Origin: Deltaproteobacteria bacterium
Lineage (GTDB): Bacteria > Desulfobacterota > Desulfobacteria > Desulfobacterales > Desulfobacteraceae
NCBI GenBank assembly: GCA_013151635.1
Contig: JAADHV010000109.1
Span: forward strand, 36,771 to 100,770
Reading direction: 5' to 3'
DNA length: 64,000 bases
This document shows positions 28,569 to 38,179 of this stretch, in pieces (position 1 is the stretch's first letter; the number at the start of each line of letters is the position of its first letter). The notes below the pieces were generated by a model. That model was not told where the DNA came from. It searched no databases and worked only from the letters and a program-made list of their open reading frames with translations. A program made the translations under genes and the position numbers.

Positions 28569-30257
28569 ATGGAAGCTAAGATTGAAAAAGGGCATTTTAT
28601 CGAATCAATAATCAAAGAAGATATAAAAAACAATAAAAATAATGGTAAAGTTGTCACCCGTTTCCCGCCTGAGCCAAACGGATATCTTCATATCGGCCAT
28701 GCAAAATCCATTTGTCTGAATTTCAATATGGCCAATAAGTTTAACGGCAGATGCAACCTGAGATTTGATGATTCCAACCCTGCAAAAGAAAAACAAATCT
28801 TTATTGATTCCATCAAATCAACGATTAACTGGCTTGGATTTGAATTTGGCACTCCTTTATTTGCATCCGATTATTTTGACCGGCTCTATGACTTTGCAGT
28901 TGAATTGATTAAAAAAGGAAAAGCCTATGTGTGCAGCCTTAATGCCGGGGACATAAAGAAATACCGGGGAACCCTGACAGAGCCTGGAAAAGACAGCCCT
29001 TACAGGGAAAGACCGGTTAAAGAAAATATCAAGTTGTTTACACGTATGAAAAACGGTGAATTCGATGAAGGTGAGCATACCTTAAGGGCAAAAATCGACA
29101 TGAAATCACCCAACATCAACCTTCGTGACCCCATAATTTACAGGGTCAAAAAAGCATCCCACCCCAGAACAGGGGATAAGTGGAACATCTATCCCATGTA
29201 TGATTTCACCCATTGCCTTTCAGATTCACTGGAAGGCATTACCCATTCTCTCTGCAGCCTTGAATTTGAAGACCACAGGCCCTTGTATGACTGGACCCTT
29301 GATGCACTTGAAACCCCATGCCATCCTCAGCAGATCGAATTTGCAAGAATGAATATAAATTATACGGTTTTAAGCAAAAGAAAACTGCAAAAGCTTGTGG
29401 AAGAAAACCACGTTAACGGGTGGGACGACCCAAGGCTTCCTACACTGGAAGGCATGAGAAGAAGAGGGTATACTCCTGAGTCCATCAGGAATTTCTGCAA
29501 TGTTATCGGCGTTTCCAAAAAAGGCAGCCGCATTGATATGGGGCTTCTGGAAAGCTGCCTGAGAGACGACCTGAACGTAAAAGCCCCCAGGGTCATGGGA
29601 GTTTTAAAACCCTTAGAGGTAATCATTGAAAACTATCCTGAAAATCTTACAGAGGAGCTTACTGCCAGAAACCACCCCCAGAAGGAAGAAATGGGCACAA
29701 GGAAGATCACCTTTTCAAAACAAATCTACGTGGAGCAGGATGACTTCATGGAAAATCCGCCGAAAAAATTCTTTCGCCTTGGCCCGGGACGGGAAGTCAG
29801 GCTGAGATATGCCTACCTTGTTACCTGCAAACAAGTTATCAAAGACGAATCCGGGAATATAATCCGGCTTATATGCACTTATGACCCTGAAACAAGGGGC
29901 GGGAATGCCCCGGACGGGCGAAAAGTCAAAGGCACCATTCACTGGGTCAATGCCAATGATTGTATTGATGCTAAAGTAAATCTCTATGACCGGCTTTTCA
30001 AAGACGAGAACCCGGAACAGGGCAACCGGGATTTTATTGAAAATTTAAACCCCGGCTCCCTTAAAGAACTTGAGTTATGCAAACTGGAAAAAAGCCTTAT
30101 CAATGCCCGGCCCGGAAAGGCATACCAGTTCGAAAGGCTTGGTTACTTCTGCCTTGATTCTAAAAATAAGGACTCCGGGGATACCCCGAATAGAGACCCT
30201 GTGTTTAACAGGACAGTAACCCTGAGGGATGCCTGGGCAAAAATGAAAAAAAGATAA
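28569..30257 (+). CDS. glnS: Glutamine--tRNA ligase
   Basis: This class I aminoacyl-tRNA synthetase charges tRNA-Gln. HIGH is at residues 41-44 in PNGYLHIGHAKS and the KMSKS equivalent is VLSKRKL. GlnS-specific blocks FDDSNP, EDHRPLYDW and RRRGYTPESIRNFC are present, followed by the C-terminal beta-barrel anticodon-binding domain. At 562 residues it has no YqeY fusion, unlike many relatives. Presence of GlnS suggests direct Gln-tRNA charging. It is divergent from the big kinase across 246 AT-rich bases, where TATAAT at 28428-28433 has no good -35. Confidence 0.96.
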   Translation: MEAKIEKGHFIESIIKEDIKNNKNNGKVVTRFPPEPNGYLHIGHAKSICLNFNMANKFNGRCNLRFDDSNPAKEKQIFIDSIKSTINWLGFEFGTPLFASDYFDRLYDFAVELIKKGKAYVCSLNAGDIKKYRGTLTEPGKDSPYRERPVKENIKLFTRMKNGEFDEGEHTLRAKIDMKSPNINLRDPIIYRVKKASHPRTGDKWNIYPMYDFTHCLSDSLEGITHSLCSLEFEDHRPLYDWTLDALETPCHPQQIEFARMNINYTVLSKRKLQKLVEENHVNGWDDPRLPTLEGMRRRGYTPESIRNFCNVIGVSKKGSRIDMGLLESCLRDDLNVKAPRVMGVLKPLEVIIENYPENLTEELTARNHPQKEEMGTRKITFSKQIYVEQDDFMENPPKKFFRLGPGREVRLRYAYLVTCKQVIKDESGNIIRLICTYDPETRGGNAPDGRKVKGTIHWVNANDCIDAKVNLYDRLFKDENPEQGNRDFIENLNPGSLKELELCKLEKSLINARPGKAYQFERLGYFCLDSKNKDSGDTPNRDPVFNRTVTLRDAWAKMKKR

Positions 30258-30266
30258 AACTTAAAT

Positions 30267-31700
30267 TCATTCAAACCGCCAGGTTGTGCCTTCCGGACCA
30301 TCCTCAAGTACAATATTTAAATTTTGAAGATGGTCCCTTATCTCATCCGCCCTTGAAAAATCTTTATTTTTCCGGGCATCTGCCCGTTGCCTTATTAAAT
30401 CCTGGATTTCAGCGGGATCAATGGCCTTGTCTGCCATACCCTTATCTTTTTTAGCCTTAAAATAAAACTGGGGGTCCAGCAGGAACACTCCTAAAATATT
30501 GGAAACAGCTTTAATATCATTATAGAAAAGGTTCAGGATCTGCTGCGTGTCTCCATCTTTCAGCCCGTTTGCATCATCCAGGAGCCTGTTCCCCTTTTTA
30601 ACCGCTTCAAAAACAGATGCCAGGGCCTTTGCAGAATTAAAATCATCATTCATGGCATGGGAGAAATCACCCCAGAGTTCTCCTTTTTTCGACCCGTCAA
30701 TCTTTGCACCGGCATTTTCCAGCCTTTCAATAAAAGCATAAATCCTGTCCAGCCCCATGGAGATTTCTTTCATGGAATCTTCGCTGTAATCAATAGGGCT
30801 CCTGTAATGCTTTGACAAAAGAAACATGCGGATTACCTCTGGGGAATAGTTTTCCAGGACTTCTTTTATCATGGTGAAATTGCCCAGGGATTTTGACATT
30901 TTTTCATTGTTAATATCCACAAACCCGTTGTGAATCCAATACTTTACAAATTGACGGCCAAATACTGCCTCACTCTGGGCGATTTCGTTTTCATGGTGTG
31001 GAAATATCAGGTCTTTTCCGCCGCCATGGATATCAAAGCTTTCTCCAAGGTATTCATAGCTCATGGCTGAACATTCTATGTGCCAGCCGGGCCGTCCTTT
31101 CCCCCAGGGGCTTTCCCAGGAAGGCTCACCTGGTTTGGCAGGTTTCCACAGGGTAAAATCCAGGGGATTTTTCTTTTTTTCATCCACGGCAATTCTTGCC
31201 CCGGCCCTCATGTCATCCGGGTTCCGGCCGGAAAGCTTCCCGTAATCCTTGAATGAATCAAGGGAAAAATACACATCGCCCCCCTTAACATGATAAGCCT
31301 TGCCCTTATCAATAAGCATTTGGATAAAATCAATAATATGCCGGATATGTTCGGTGGCTTTAGGTTCGACACTTGGCCTTAATACATTGAGTGCATCCAT
31401 TTCATCATGGAATTCATCTATATACTTTTCCGTAATGGTTTTACAGTCTACCCCTGTCTCATTGGACTTTTTAATTATCTTGTCATCTACATCCGTGAAG
31501 TTCCTGACATACCTGACTTCATAATGAAGATTTTCAAGCCATCTGAAAATCGTGTCAAAAACAACCACGGAACGGGCATGCCCGATATGGCTGGTATCAT
31601 ATACAGTGGGCCCGCATACGTACATTTTTACCTTGCCTTCATTCAAGGGTACAAACTTTTCTTTCCTGCCGTGCAATGTATTATAAACTTTTAAACCCAT
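30267..31700 (-). CDS. cysS: Cysteine--tRNA ligase
   Basis: This class I synthetase charges tRNA-Cys. Zinc Cys and HIGH are in [23 protein letters not shown] and HHENE supply other zinc ligands; KMSKSLGN is intact. The C-terminal DALR/helical domain is present. The frame is open to 31727, but ATG 31700 gives the family-typical start MGLKVYNTL and has AGGA upstream, so I choose it (477 residues). It lies downstream of ispF and is convergent with glnS with only 9 bases between stops. Confidence 0.95.
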   Translation of the reverse strand: MGLKVYNTLHGRKEKFVPLNEGKVKMYVCGPTVYDTSHIGHARSVVVFDTIFRWLENLHYEVRYVRNFTDVDDKIIKKSNETGVDCKTITEKYIDEFHDEMDALNVLRPSVEPKATEHIRHIIDFIQMLIDKGKAYHVKGGDVYFSLDSFKDYGKLSGRNPDDMRAGARIAVDEKKKNPLDFTLWKPAKPGEPSWESPWGKGRPGWHIECSAMSYEYLGESFDIHGGGKDLIFPHHENEIAQSEAVFGRQFVKYWIHNGFVDINNEKMSKSLGNFTMIKEVLENYSPEVIRMFLLSKHYRSPIDYSEDSMKEISMGLDRIYAFIERLENAGAKIDGSKKGELWGDFSHAMNDDFNSAKALASVFEAVKKGNRLLDDANGLKDGDTQQILNLFYNDIKAVSNILGVFLLDPQFYFKAKKDKGMADKAIDPAEIQDLIRQRADARKNKDFSRADEIRDHLQNLNIVLEDGPEGTTWRFE

Positions 31701-31731
31701 TATATTTTTTCCTGTTATATTTTTCATAAAA

Positions 31732-32232
31732 TCATATCTTCTGGGGGATGGTCTTTACTAATATTGTACACTGGGCACAAATACCATGCTCTTTTCCAAT
31801 AAACCCAAGCTTTTCAGTTGTTGTAGCTTTTACATTAACAAGATTGGAATCAATATTCAAAACCCCGGCGATATTTTCTTTAATTTTTTTCTTATGGGGG
31901 CTGATCTTTGGTGCCTGGGCAAACACAATGCAGTCCATATTAACGATTCCATATCCTTGTTTTTCCATGAGTGCGCCGCATTCTTCAAGCAGTACCATAC
32001 TTGAAATCCCTTTATACCCGGGATCGGTATCAGGGAAATGATCTCCTATGTCCCCAAGCCCCACAGCACCCAAAATTGCATCACAAACTGCATGGATCAA
32101 GACGTCAGCATCGGAATGCCCCATAAGTCCCCGGTCAAAACTGATATTAACCCCGCCAATGATAAGCTTTCTTCCCGGCACAAGCCGGTGGACATCATAT
32201 CCTGATCCTATTTTAAATCCGGGCTTTTCCAT
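31732..32232 (-). CDS. ispF: 2-C-methyl-D-erythritol 2,4-cyclodiphosphate synthase
   Basis: IspF cyclises CDP-ME 2-phosphate in the MEP isoprenoid pathway. The zinc site GSGYDVHRL, GHSDADVLIHA, DIGDHFPDTDP and ATTTEKLGF are all in family order. Length is 166 residues. ispD is not fused or adjacent here. It runs into cysS, a linkage common in this phylum. Confidence 0.96.
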   Translation of the reverse strand: MEKPGFKIGSGYDVHRLVPGRKLIIGGVNISFDRGLMGHSDADVLIHAVCDAILGAVGLGDIGDHFPDTDPGYKGISSMVLLEECGALMEKQGYGIVNMDCIVFAQAPKISPHKKKIKENIAGVLNIDSNLVNVKATTTEKLGFIGKEHGICAQCTILVKTIPQKI

Positions 32233-32301
32233 AACTTAAAAATATTGTCTTTCCCTGAATCCTTTAAATCAAAAAACAAAGGATAATATATTCACTTTCC
32301 C

Positions 32302-32841
32302 TTAAAAAGTCAAAATCTCAATTTTGTTATACATGGGCAGCCGCAGCTTTATTCTGTTTAAAATTCTGTTCTCAATGTTAAGCGCCTGTATTTCCCTGAT
32401 CCCGGCTATTAAAGCAAGTTTCCAGTTCATGAAAAAAACAATCATAGGCACAATGGTCAAATAAAGCAAATTTGTCACAATCCTGTTCAAAATATCAATA
32501 AGAATGCGCCTTGACTGAGCTGCATCCCGGAATCTTGAAAGCACCTCGGCTATTTCACGGGAATCAAAGAATGTGAAACTGAGCTTTTGCAAATGCCTGA
32601 AAAATTTAAGCTCAATATCATAGGCCATGGCATGCTGAACATATGATATATAATAATTTCTGATTGATGAAAACAAAGCTCTGAAAACCGTCAGAACAAG
32701 ACCGGTGAGAATAAAAATAATGATATTCTTCCAGTATGGTTTGAGAAGCACTATAAATTTCAGAATATTTTGATATGCCGACTCAGTGTTTTTTTCTTTA
32801 ATTGACTCCATATCACCCCGCTTTATCGTCTTTATTTCCAT
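32302..32841 (-). pseudogene. Remnant of an ABC exporter membrane domain (internal deletion, no ATPase)
   Basis: The 179-residue frame begins like a peptide/lipid ABC exporter: cytoplasmic lead, TM1 (IIIFILTGLVLTVFRALF), then FRHLQKLSFTFFDSREIAEVLSRF and TM3-4 ending WKLALIAG. The next residues, IREIQALNIENRI, match the cytoplasmic helix that normally lies beyond TM4, so an in-frame block encoding about one to two helices seems to be missing. The frame then stops with no TM5-6 and no nucleotide-binding domain. It overlaps the permease relic by 10 bases, so it was once part of the same operon. Confidence 0.65.
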
Positions 32842-34373
32842 TCCAGCCTGTTTAAAACCTCAGACGCTGCATATATGGCGGTGGCTGCAAAAGCGAAAAA
32901 AATCCCGCATTCAATCAAAACCCTTATTCTAAAACCGGTTATTAATGTATTTTTATATATGATAAAATATAATAAAGTTGCGATTATCGTTATAATACAG
33001 ATAATTGTGCCACTTACAGGAAGGTCGTGTCTTGGTCTGTGGAAACCGGTAAATATGCTGCCAATCAACATGGAAAAACCTGAAAAACCGGTACAAATCC
33101 CAAATATCCTCAGCCAGATAATACCTGCCAGATACAATGAAACACTCTTTAATGAGAATATTATAATCAACGCCATAAAGATTGAAACAACACTTAAATT
33201 GATGATTGATGATAATAAAAATTTGCTCAAAACAAAGTACAGCATTTTACCTGGTGATACTTTAAACCACCAGAAACTCTTCCCATCCCTGAAAATCAAA
33301 GTGGAATCAAACAAGACAGAGACGACCGGGTAAAGCAGCAGGCAATATGAACTGTGAATTAAATCGCTATTGCCGGAAGAAAAAAAGAATGAGGTTGCAA
33401 TAAAAAATAATGGAAATAATTTCAGACGTAAATAATTATGATCCCGGATCAGCATTATCCTATCAACTCTAAGGAACAGCAGCAGTCCGTTTGTTTTTCC
33501 GGGAGTAAAATTTTTCCTTGTGCCTGTATCCTTTACATCTGTTATGGCTGGTTCTGAAAATACTGATATATAATTTCCCGTGAATCTGCTGATTGACAAA
33601 ATAAGCATTGGTAAAGCTGTCAAAAACAGCATGGTTTCAATGAATAATTTTATATTGGCCGTTGAAAATGCCGTAAATGACCTGATTATCCATCTGTACG
33701 GCAGCCACTCCCAGGTTAAATTGTAAATTAAAGTATGAGTGAATTCAATTTTGAAATTATTAAAAGAATCAACATTAATTATTAATATAACAAGCAAACA
33801 TAGAAAAAAAAGAAGTATTTTACCTAATACTTAAAAGACCGGCCACTTTGTTTTGTTTTGAAAAAAAATACAAGTAATAAATCAATAATTATTCCAAGAA
33901 TAATTGGAATAATAAAAAAATCAAAATAAAAAACAGGGTAAGCGGATAGAAGAATAAAGAACTCCCTGTATAGGTACCATAGGCCCAGATTACCGTCAGG
34001 CCAGTACAAAAAATAATACTTTTTGACAATACAATTTCAATGAGCTTGTATAAAAACAGAGTATGGAAGCTGACAGGCATGCATTGCAGGAAAGACAGAT
34101 CAGGGCATGTTGAAAACATAATATTCTCTGTCAGAAATTCCCAAGATAACAAGATATAAAAAGATACCTGTTAAAAATATTGATAAAAAATCAAATTTCC
34201 AACCCGCCTGAATTAAGTAAAGAAAAAAATTTAATGGAAAAAATATATATGCAAATAAGAATGCCAAGGGCTAAACATCCTGAAAAGATTGATTTAAATA
34301 CAGAAAATAAATTTTTTTCCATCAAGTCGTTAAGATACCGGCGTATCAGATTTTTAATTAATAGCAGCAGCAT
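32832..34373 (-). pseudogene. Frameshifted ABC exporter permease
   Basis: Pieces of one multi-helix permease are spread over different frames. The N-terminus is 34191-34373 (MLLLLIKNLIRRYLNDLMEK, then a membrane helix). A middle part near 34190-34080 is in a third frame (FLSIFLTGIFLYLVILG). The piece 33889-34152 has the ABC-2-like stretch SFLQCMPVSFHTLFLYKL. A segment near 33831-33900 follows (PIILGIIIDLLLVFFF), and the long C-terminal part 32832-33830 has six or more helices. Joining them needs at least three frameshifts. Partner of the adjacent broken ATPase; substrate unknown. Confidence 0.65.
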
Positions 34374-34398
34374 TGTTTGTTTTTGAGATGTACTGTTT

Positions 34399-35114
34399 TT
34401 AAGATGTTATAGCTAGAAAAATTTCTTCAAGGTTTTCTGTGTCAAGCATAAATTCTTTTTGTAATTCTTCAATGGTGCCGCAAGCTAACTGTCTGCCCTG
34501 ATTAATTATACCAACCCGGTTACTTATTGTCTGAGCAACCTCCATAATATGCGTGGCAATCAGCACCGCCCCGCCCCTGGCTGTAATTTTTTTTAATTCT
34601 TCTTTAAAATTATAAAGACTTTGCGGGTCCAATCCTGAAAAAGGTTCATCAAGAAAAAGGATTAAAGGTTTATGAATAAGAGCTGCACTCAAAGCCACCT
34701 TTTGTTTGGTACCATGTGACAGTGTTGAAATGAGCTTATCGGCATGTTGTGTCATTGCAAATTTTTCTAAAAAACAAGATATTCTTTTATAAAGGGTTTT
34801 CTGCTCAATGCCGTAGATATTTCCAATAAAGAATAAAAACTCTCGCGGAGTCAGCCTGTAATACAGGAAAGGTTCTTCCATAACAAGTCCAAACATTGTT
34901 TTACTTTTAATGGGTTTTGCAAGATGCCCATGCCCCTGATGGAAATTTTTCCTGTGTCTGGTTTTAACAGGTCGGTCAAAACTTTTATCAACGTGCTTTT
35001 CCCGGCCCCGTTCGGCCCTAAAAGACCAAATATTTCTCCATTTATATTAAAATTAATATTTTTAATTGCCTCTTTGGATCCATAATTTTTACTTAAATTA
35101 GTAATTTCAATCAT
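34399..35114 (-). pseudogene. ABC transporter ATP-binding protein, one-base frameshift
   Basis: The first frame (34851-35114) has Walker A GPNGAGKST and ends NPLKVKQ. The second frame (34399-34896) resumes with FGLVMEEPFLYYRLTPREFL, signature LSHGTKQKVALS, Walker B LILFLDEPFSGLD and the switch His in IATHIME. Between them lies a run of four A residues near 34905; one extra A would restore a continuous protein of about 238 residues. The break may be real decay, given the broken neighbours, or a sequencing slip. Confidence 0.75.
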
Positions 35115-35224
35115 AATTTTCTCTTTTCGAATCTGAAAACTCTTTGTAATTATTCAGCACCCATTTTTAGAAACGCTTAGATTTATTTAAAAAAGTTTCC
35201 TTGCTTTTGCAATCAGAAAATCAC

Positions 35225-35650
35225 TCATTTAAAAATATTTAAAAATTCTGGCAATTTGCCTTCAAACAAAAGGAGTAATGCCTCGCTTGCTCTCACCTCA
35301 TTTTTTCTACAGGTTGCAAGATAGCTGCGGATACGACAAAACATAGCTGCGCCTTTCATGGACCGGAAACACCCTGATATCTTTTGCTGGACTTTGGTCA
35401 TTCGAATATCCCTTTCTCCCTGATTATTACTGAATGGGACTTTTTCATCATCCACAAAAAGCAGGGTTTCATTCTCAAAATCCCTCAGCCGTTCAAGAAG
35501 ATTTCTTGACTTTGACCGTTTCAGTCTACCCCGTTTTCCTTTTCGTTGGCTTTCATCCGGGGGCGGGCATTCTTTTTCGGCTTTTCCCAACAGATCCCGA
35601 TATTGTTGCCTGTATTCTATGGAGTCTGCAGCTACATCCGCTGATAATTA
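35225..35650 (-). mobile_element. IS66-family transposase, C-terminal remnant
   Basis: The minus-strand frame from about 35650 to 35225 reads YRQQYRDLLGKAEKE..., then KSRNLLERL and VPFSNNQGERDIRM.KVQQKISGCFRS, then GAAMFCRIRSYLATCRKN. This is the C-terminal DDE-E region of IS66 TnpC transposases. The N-terminal two thirds, the accessory tnpA/tnpB genes and both terminal repeats are absent, so it is dead. Confidence 0.85.
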
Positions 35651-35858
35651 CAATAAGGAATTATTTCCATATCTTATAAATCAACTGAAAACATGCAGAC
35701 CAAAAAGTGTGGCTCAATATTCAGAAAGTATTTTTGTTGCTGTTACAGAAAAGAATAAAACAAAGTTTGTTGAAGTCGTACAGGAAAGGAAAGACATATT
35801 AAATCAATCACAATTGAAGTGGGCAGATAAGCTATTGAAAAAATTGAACAATGCATAA
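35619..35858 (+). CDS. Chimeric or truncated ORF beside the IS66 remnant
   Basis: The 79-residue frame starts inside the IS66 relic on the opposite strand. From about residue 12 onward it reads like real coding sequence (LINQLKTCRPKSVAQYSESIFVAV, then KWADKLLKKL), a helical repeat-like segment. The simplest view is the 3' end of a gene truncated by the IS66 insertion, with an accidental start. I do not recognise the family. Confidence 0.35.
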   Translation: MESAATSADNYNKELFPYLINQLKTCRPKSVAQYSESIFVAVTEKNKTKFVEVVQERKDILNQSQLKWADKLLKKLNNA

Positions 35859-35872
35859 TCGGGTAGCCGGCT

Positions 35873-36160
35873 TTAATCCCCCAGCCCCCATAGTTCTTTG
35901 ACAGATATTAACCCTTGTTCAGCCAGCCATTTGTTGGTCATGCCGGATTGTGCAGCCAGGGTTCTGGCAAGATGCCATGACCCTTTACGGCTGATCGCTG
36001 TCATGATGGCCTGTCTTTTGGAAGTGCCCAGTTTAAGCAGATGGCGGACTTTTGTACGGGCATAGTGCCATAGTTTCCAGTAGCACATCCGTAACCTGCG
36101 GCGGAGCCATTCGTCTATTATCCCCCTGTGCCCAAATTGTTTATTACTAAAAAATTTCAT
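35873..36160 (-). mobile_element. Group II intron maturase, C-terminal remnant
   Basis: The 95-residue frame has the GIIM (maturase X) signature: IDEWLRRRLRMCYWKLWHYARTK, RHLLKLGTSKRQA, and a C-terminal QGLISVKELW. These are characteristic of the end of group II intron reverse transcriptase/maturases. The RT domain is missing, and I find no intron domain V downstream, so neither splicing nor mobility is expected. Confidence 0.8.
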
Positions 36161-36216
36161 CGTGCCATAAAATTCAGTAAAAAGCTAAATTTGCTTGCTT
36201 GCTTTTTTCGAACAGA

Positions 36217-36348
36217 TGGGCTAAACAAAGCCATTCTTTACTTTTACCCAAGGGAATGACTGCCGGGTTGTCAGCCCGGTTAATGTAACAAAAAGTTGAA
36301 GCTGGCATGCCAGCCATCTTTTTGGCTGTATGATCGCAGCTCAACTTT
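36217..36348. other. Dense inverted-repeat block, candidate structured leader RNA
   Basis: Successive stems are visible. GGCT/AGCC flank AAACAA near 36219-36232. CATTC/GAATG lie near 36232-36258. CCGGG (36263-36267) pairs with CCCGG (36275-36279). AAAGTTGA (36292-36299) plus GCTG (36301-36304) pairs with CAGC plus TCAACTTT (36337-36348), 12 pairs with one bulged A. Inside the last stem, CAGCC/GGCTG (36311-36328) forms a hairpin. GCTGGCATGCCAGC at 36301-36314 is also a perfect palindrome. The block ends 20 bases before the ATG of the exported-protein gene. Confidence 0.5.
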
Positions 36349-36367
36349 ATATTATAAAATAAATCTA

Positions 36368-37354
36368 ATGAAAAGACTTTCAATATATATCATTATTGCT
36401 CTGTTTGTAACGACGATGCCATCCTTCGCTTACAGAGCGGAAAAGAAATTGCCTGATATATGGATTACTCCCAACCCCTATTCTAAGATTGTAGACGGGA
36501 AAAGACATTATGGGCTTTGCGATGTAAAAAAGATGTTTGAAAGCCCGAATCGGTGGCCTACTGTTTTAGATAAAACGGCCTGCATCAAGATTACAGATGA
36601 CATAGAACAATATGGATTTGATAATGGCTATTTAAAAAAAACTTTTAAAAAACTGCTGGAAAAGCATGGTATCCGTTTTGCCATTGAGGTTTACCCTTTT
36701 AATCAAAAAAAGAGAGCATTCAATGTAGATGAAGCCAAAACATACTTCACTAAAGCCAAAGAATTAGGCTTTGATGTGCGCTATGTCATAGCATCCGGCG
36801 GGGATGCTTCTATCCTGTATGCAATTCGTTATGGCGATTTTAGTATTAACAAGGCTGTCAGGGATTTTGTTAAGTATGAGCGTGAAGTCAAAAAAATCTA
36901 TCCAAAAGCACTTGTCGGAGAGATATTCTCATTCGGGGATTCAACAGGCTATACAAAGAGAGAGTTTGTGGAGGTTCTTGACACTTACAGAAAAATAACG
37001 GGGAGAGAGTTTTCTTTAATCCAGATAGAGCCTTACGGCTCAGATGTTGAGGAAGTAATTTCAATGGCGCGGCTTTTGGATCAAAGGGGCATTACCTATG
37101 GATTTATCCTTCACGGTTTAATACACGGAGCAGAAGAGGCAAAAAGCAACCGCCAGTGGCAAAGACGTGTGCTAAATTACGCGAAAAAACTATTGCAATA
37201 CGACATCAGGCCAGATCATTACAATGTTCAAAGCTGGATTCACAAGCCTGATACCGCTATCCCTGAAACAAAACCATATACATTCACAAACACTGTATTG
37301 AAATTTATTCAGCTCATGGATAGTCAAACAACAACCAAAATAAATTTGGAATAA
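36368..37354 (+). CDS. Exported protein of unknown function, possible TIM-barrel fold
   Basis: The frame is open from 36296, but ATG 36368 gives a textbook signal peptide (MKRLSIYIIIALFVTTMPSFA, with cleavage likely before YRAEKK), so I choose it; 328 residues. The mature part alternates helices and strands: IRFAIEVYPF, FDVRYVIASGGDAS, ALVGEIFSFGDS, FSLIQIEPYG and ITYGFILHGLIHG. That spacing suggests a beta/alpha barrel of glycosidase-like type, with candidate acidic residues in GEIFSFGD and QIEPYG. I do not recognise a named family. It sits alone among mobile relics, so it may be acquired cargo. Confidence 0.65.
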   Translation: MKRLSIYIIIALFVTTMPSFAYRAEKKLPDIWITPNPYSKIVDGKRHYGLCDVKKMFESPNRWPTVLDKTACIKITDDIEQYGFDNGYLKKTFKKLLEKHGIRFAIEVYPFNQKKRAFNVDEAKTYFTKAKELGFDVRYVIASGGDASILYAIRYGDFSINKAVRDFVKYEREVKKIYPKALVGEIFSFGDSTGYTKREFVEVLDTYRKITGREFSLIQIEPYGSDVEEVISMARLLDQRGITYGFILHGLIHGAEEAKSNRQWQRRVLNYAKKLLQYDIRPDHYNVQSWIHKPDTAIPETKPYTFTNTVLKFIQLMDSQTTTKINLE

Positions 37355-37393
37355 GAAACCATCGAACTTTTCATACAACTATTGAGTACTATT

Positions 37394-37888
37394 ATGAATT
37401 TTGTTTTGCTTTCATGGATGTTTGCGTTGGTAGTTACAATTCACAATATAGAAGAAGCTATTTTTCTCCCCAAATGGTCAAGAACAGCTGGCCGTTGGCA
37501 CTATCCGGTTGGAGACCGTGAGTTTCGTTTTGCAGTAGCTGTCATTACTGTTCTTACATATGTAGCAGCATATTTCGCAACATCTGGAGGAAAAGGCAGT
37601 ATAGGCGCCTACATAATTAGTGGGTATGCACTTGCAATGCTACTAAATGTCCTGTTTCCCCATCTGATAGCTACACTTGCTATGCGACGTTATGCACCAG
37701 GTACCGCTACTGCATTGTTGTTTAATCTCCCAATTACATCTCTGTTGCTTTACCAGAGCTTTCATCAGGGATACGTTGAAAAATCTGTATATTTATATAT
37801 CGGACCTAGTGTTGCAGTTGGAATCGTACTTCTTATTCCTGTTCTTTTTGCAGTTGGAAGGCGATTGTTTGAACATAAGAAAAGCTAG
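37394..37888 (+). CDS. HXXEE-domain integral membrane protein
   Basis: The motif HNIEEAIFLPKW matches the HXXEE signature near the N-terminus. Further conserved blocks are FPHLIATLAMRRYAPGTATALLFNLP. Five membrane helices are predicted across 164 residues (about 1-15, 45-65, 72-95, 105-125, 132-155). The conserved His and Glu residues suggest metal binding or proton chemistry in the membrane, but no HXXEE function is established to my knowledge. I choose ATG 37394 over the TTG at 37382. The gene lies 39 bases after the exported-protein gene. Confidence 0.75.
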   Translation: MNFVLLSWMFALVVTIHNIEEAIFLPKWSRTAGRWHYPVGDREFRFAVAVITVLTYVAAYFATSGGKGSIGAYIISGYALAMLLNVLFPHLIATLAMRRYAPGTATALLFNLPITSLLLYQSFHQGYVEKSVYLYIGPSVAVGIVLLIPVLFAVGRRLFEHKKS

Positions 37889-37966
37889 CACATATGAGCC
37901 ACAGTCTTGTCAATAGGCAATAAAAATTTTTTAGAGAAAAATCTATCTGGTCACAATATAGATTAA

Positions 37967-38089
37967 TTCGGCACTGATGGTTTTTATCAGATTATTTTGG
38001 TTAAAATGAAAAGTGCCGAACCTCGCCCTTTCAAAAACAGGGGTGTTGAATAAAACACCTTGGGGAAGTGGGATAAAACCTGCTTCCCC
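37967..38089. other. Cluster of four hairpins including a three-way junction
   Basis: TTCGGCA (37967-37973) pairs with TGCCGAA (38014-38020). Enclosed are CTGAT/ATCAG (37974-37990) and ATTTT/AAAAT (37994-38007), giving a three-way junction. Two separate hairpins follow: GGTGTT/AACACC around GAATAA (38042-38059), and an 11-pair stem starting GGGGAAG (38062) and ending CTTCCCC (38089) around the loop ATAAAA. There is no U-tract after the last stem, so it is not a standard terminator. It fills most of the 333-base gap 37889-38221. Confidence 0.45.
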
Positions 38090-38179
38090 GTTCAATTATT
38101 CATCGTCAGTCATCCCCAATCGATTCAAAAATATGTTCCTAAAAGATTAAAAAAAATCTAGACATTTGATTAAAAGTGT

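Noticed and set aside
34880..34920. Programmed frameshift in the ABC ATPase
   Set aside because: The A-run is only four bases and there is no evident slippery heptamer or pseudoknot. Neighbouring genes are clearly broken, so decay or a sequencing slip is simpler.
36217..36348. Cyclic-di-GMP (GEMM) riboswitch
   Set aside because: The conserved GCAAAGCC core and tetraloop-receptor pattern are missing, so only a generic structured-leader call is made.
36174..36383. 69-residue minus-strand ORF across the inverted-repeat block
   Set aside because: Its composition is partly coding-like, but it overlaps the start of the exported-protein gene and the hairpin block explains the sequence better. No family was recognised.
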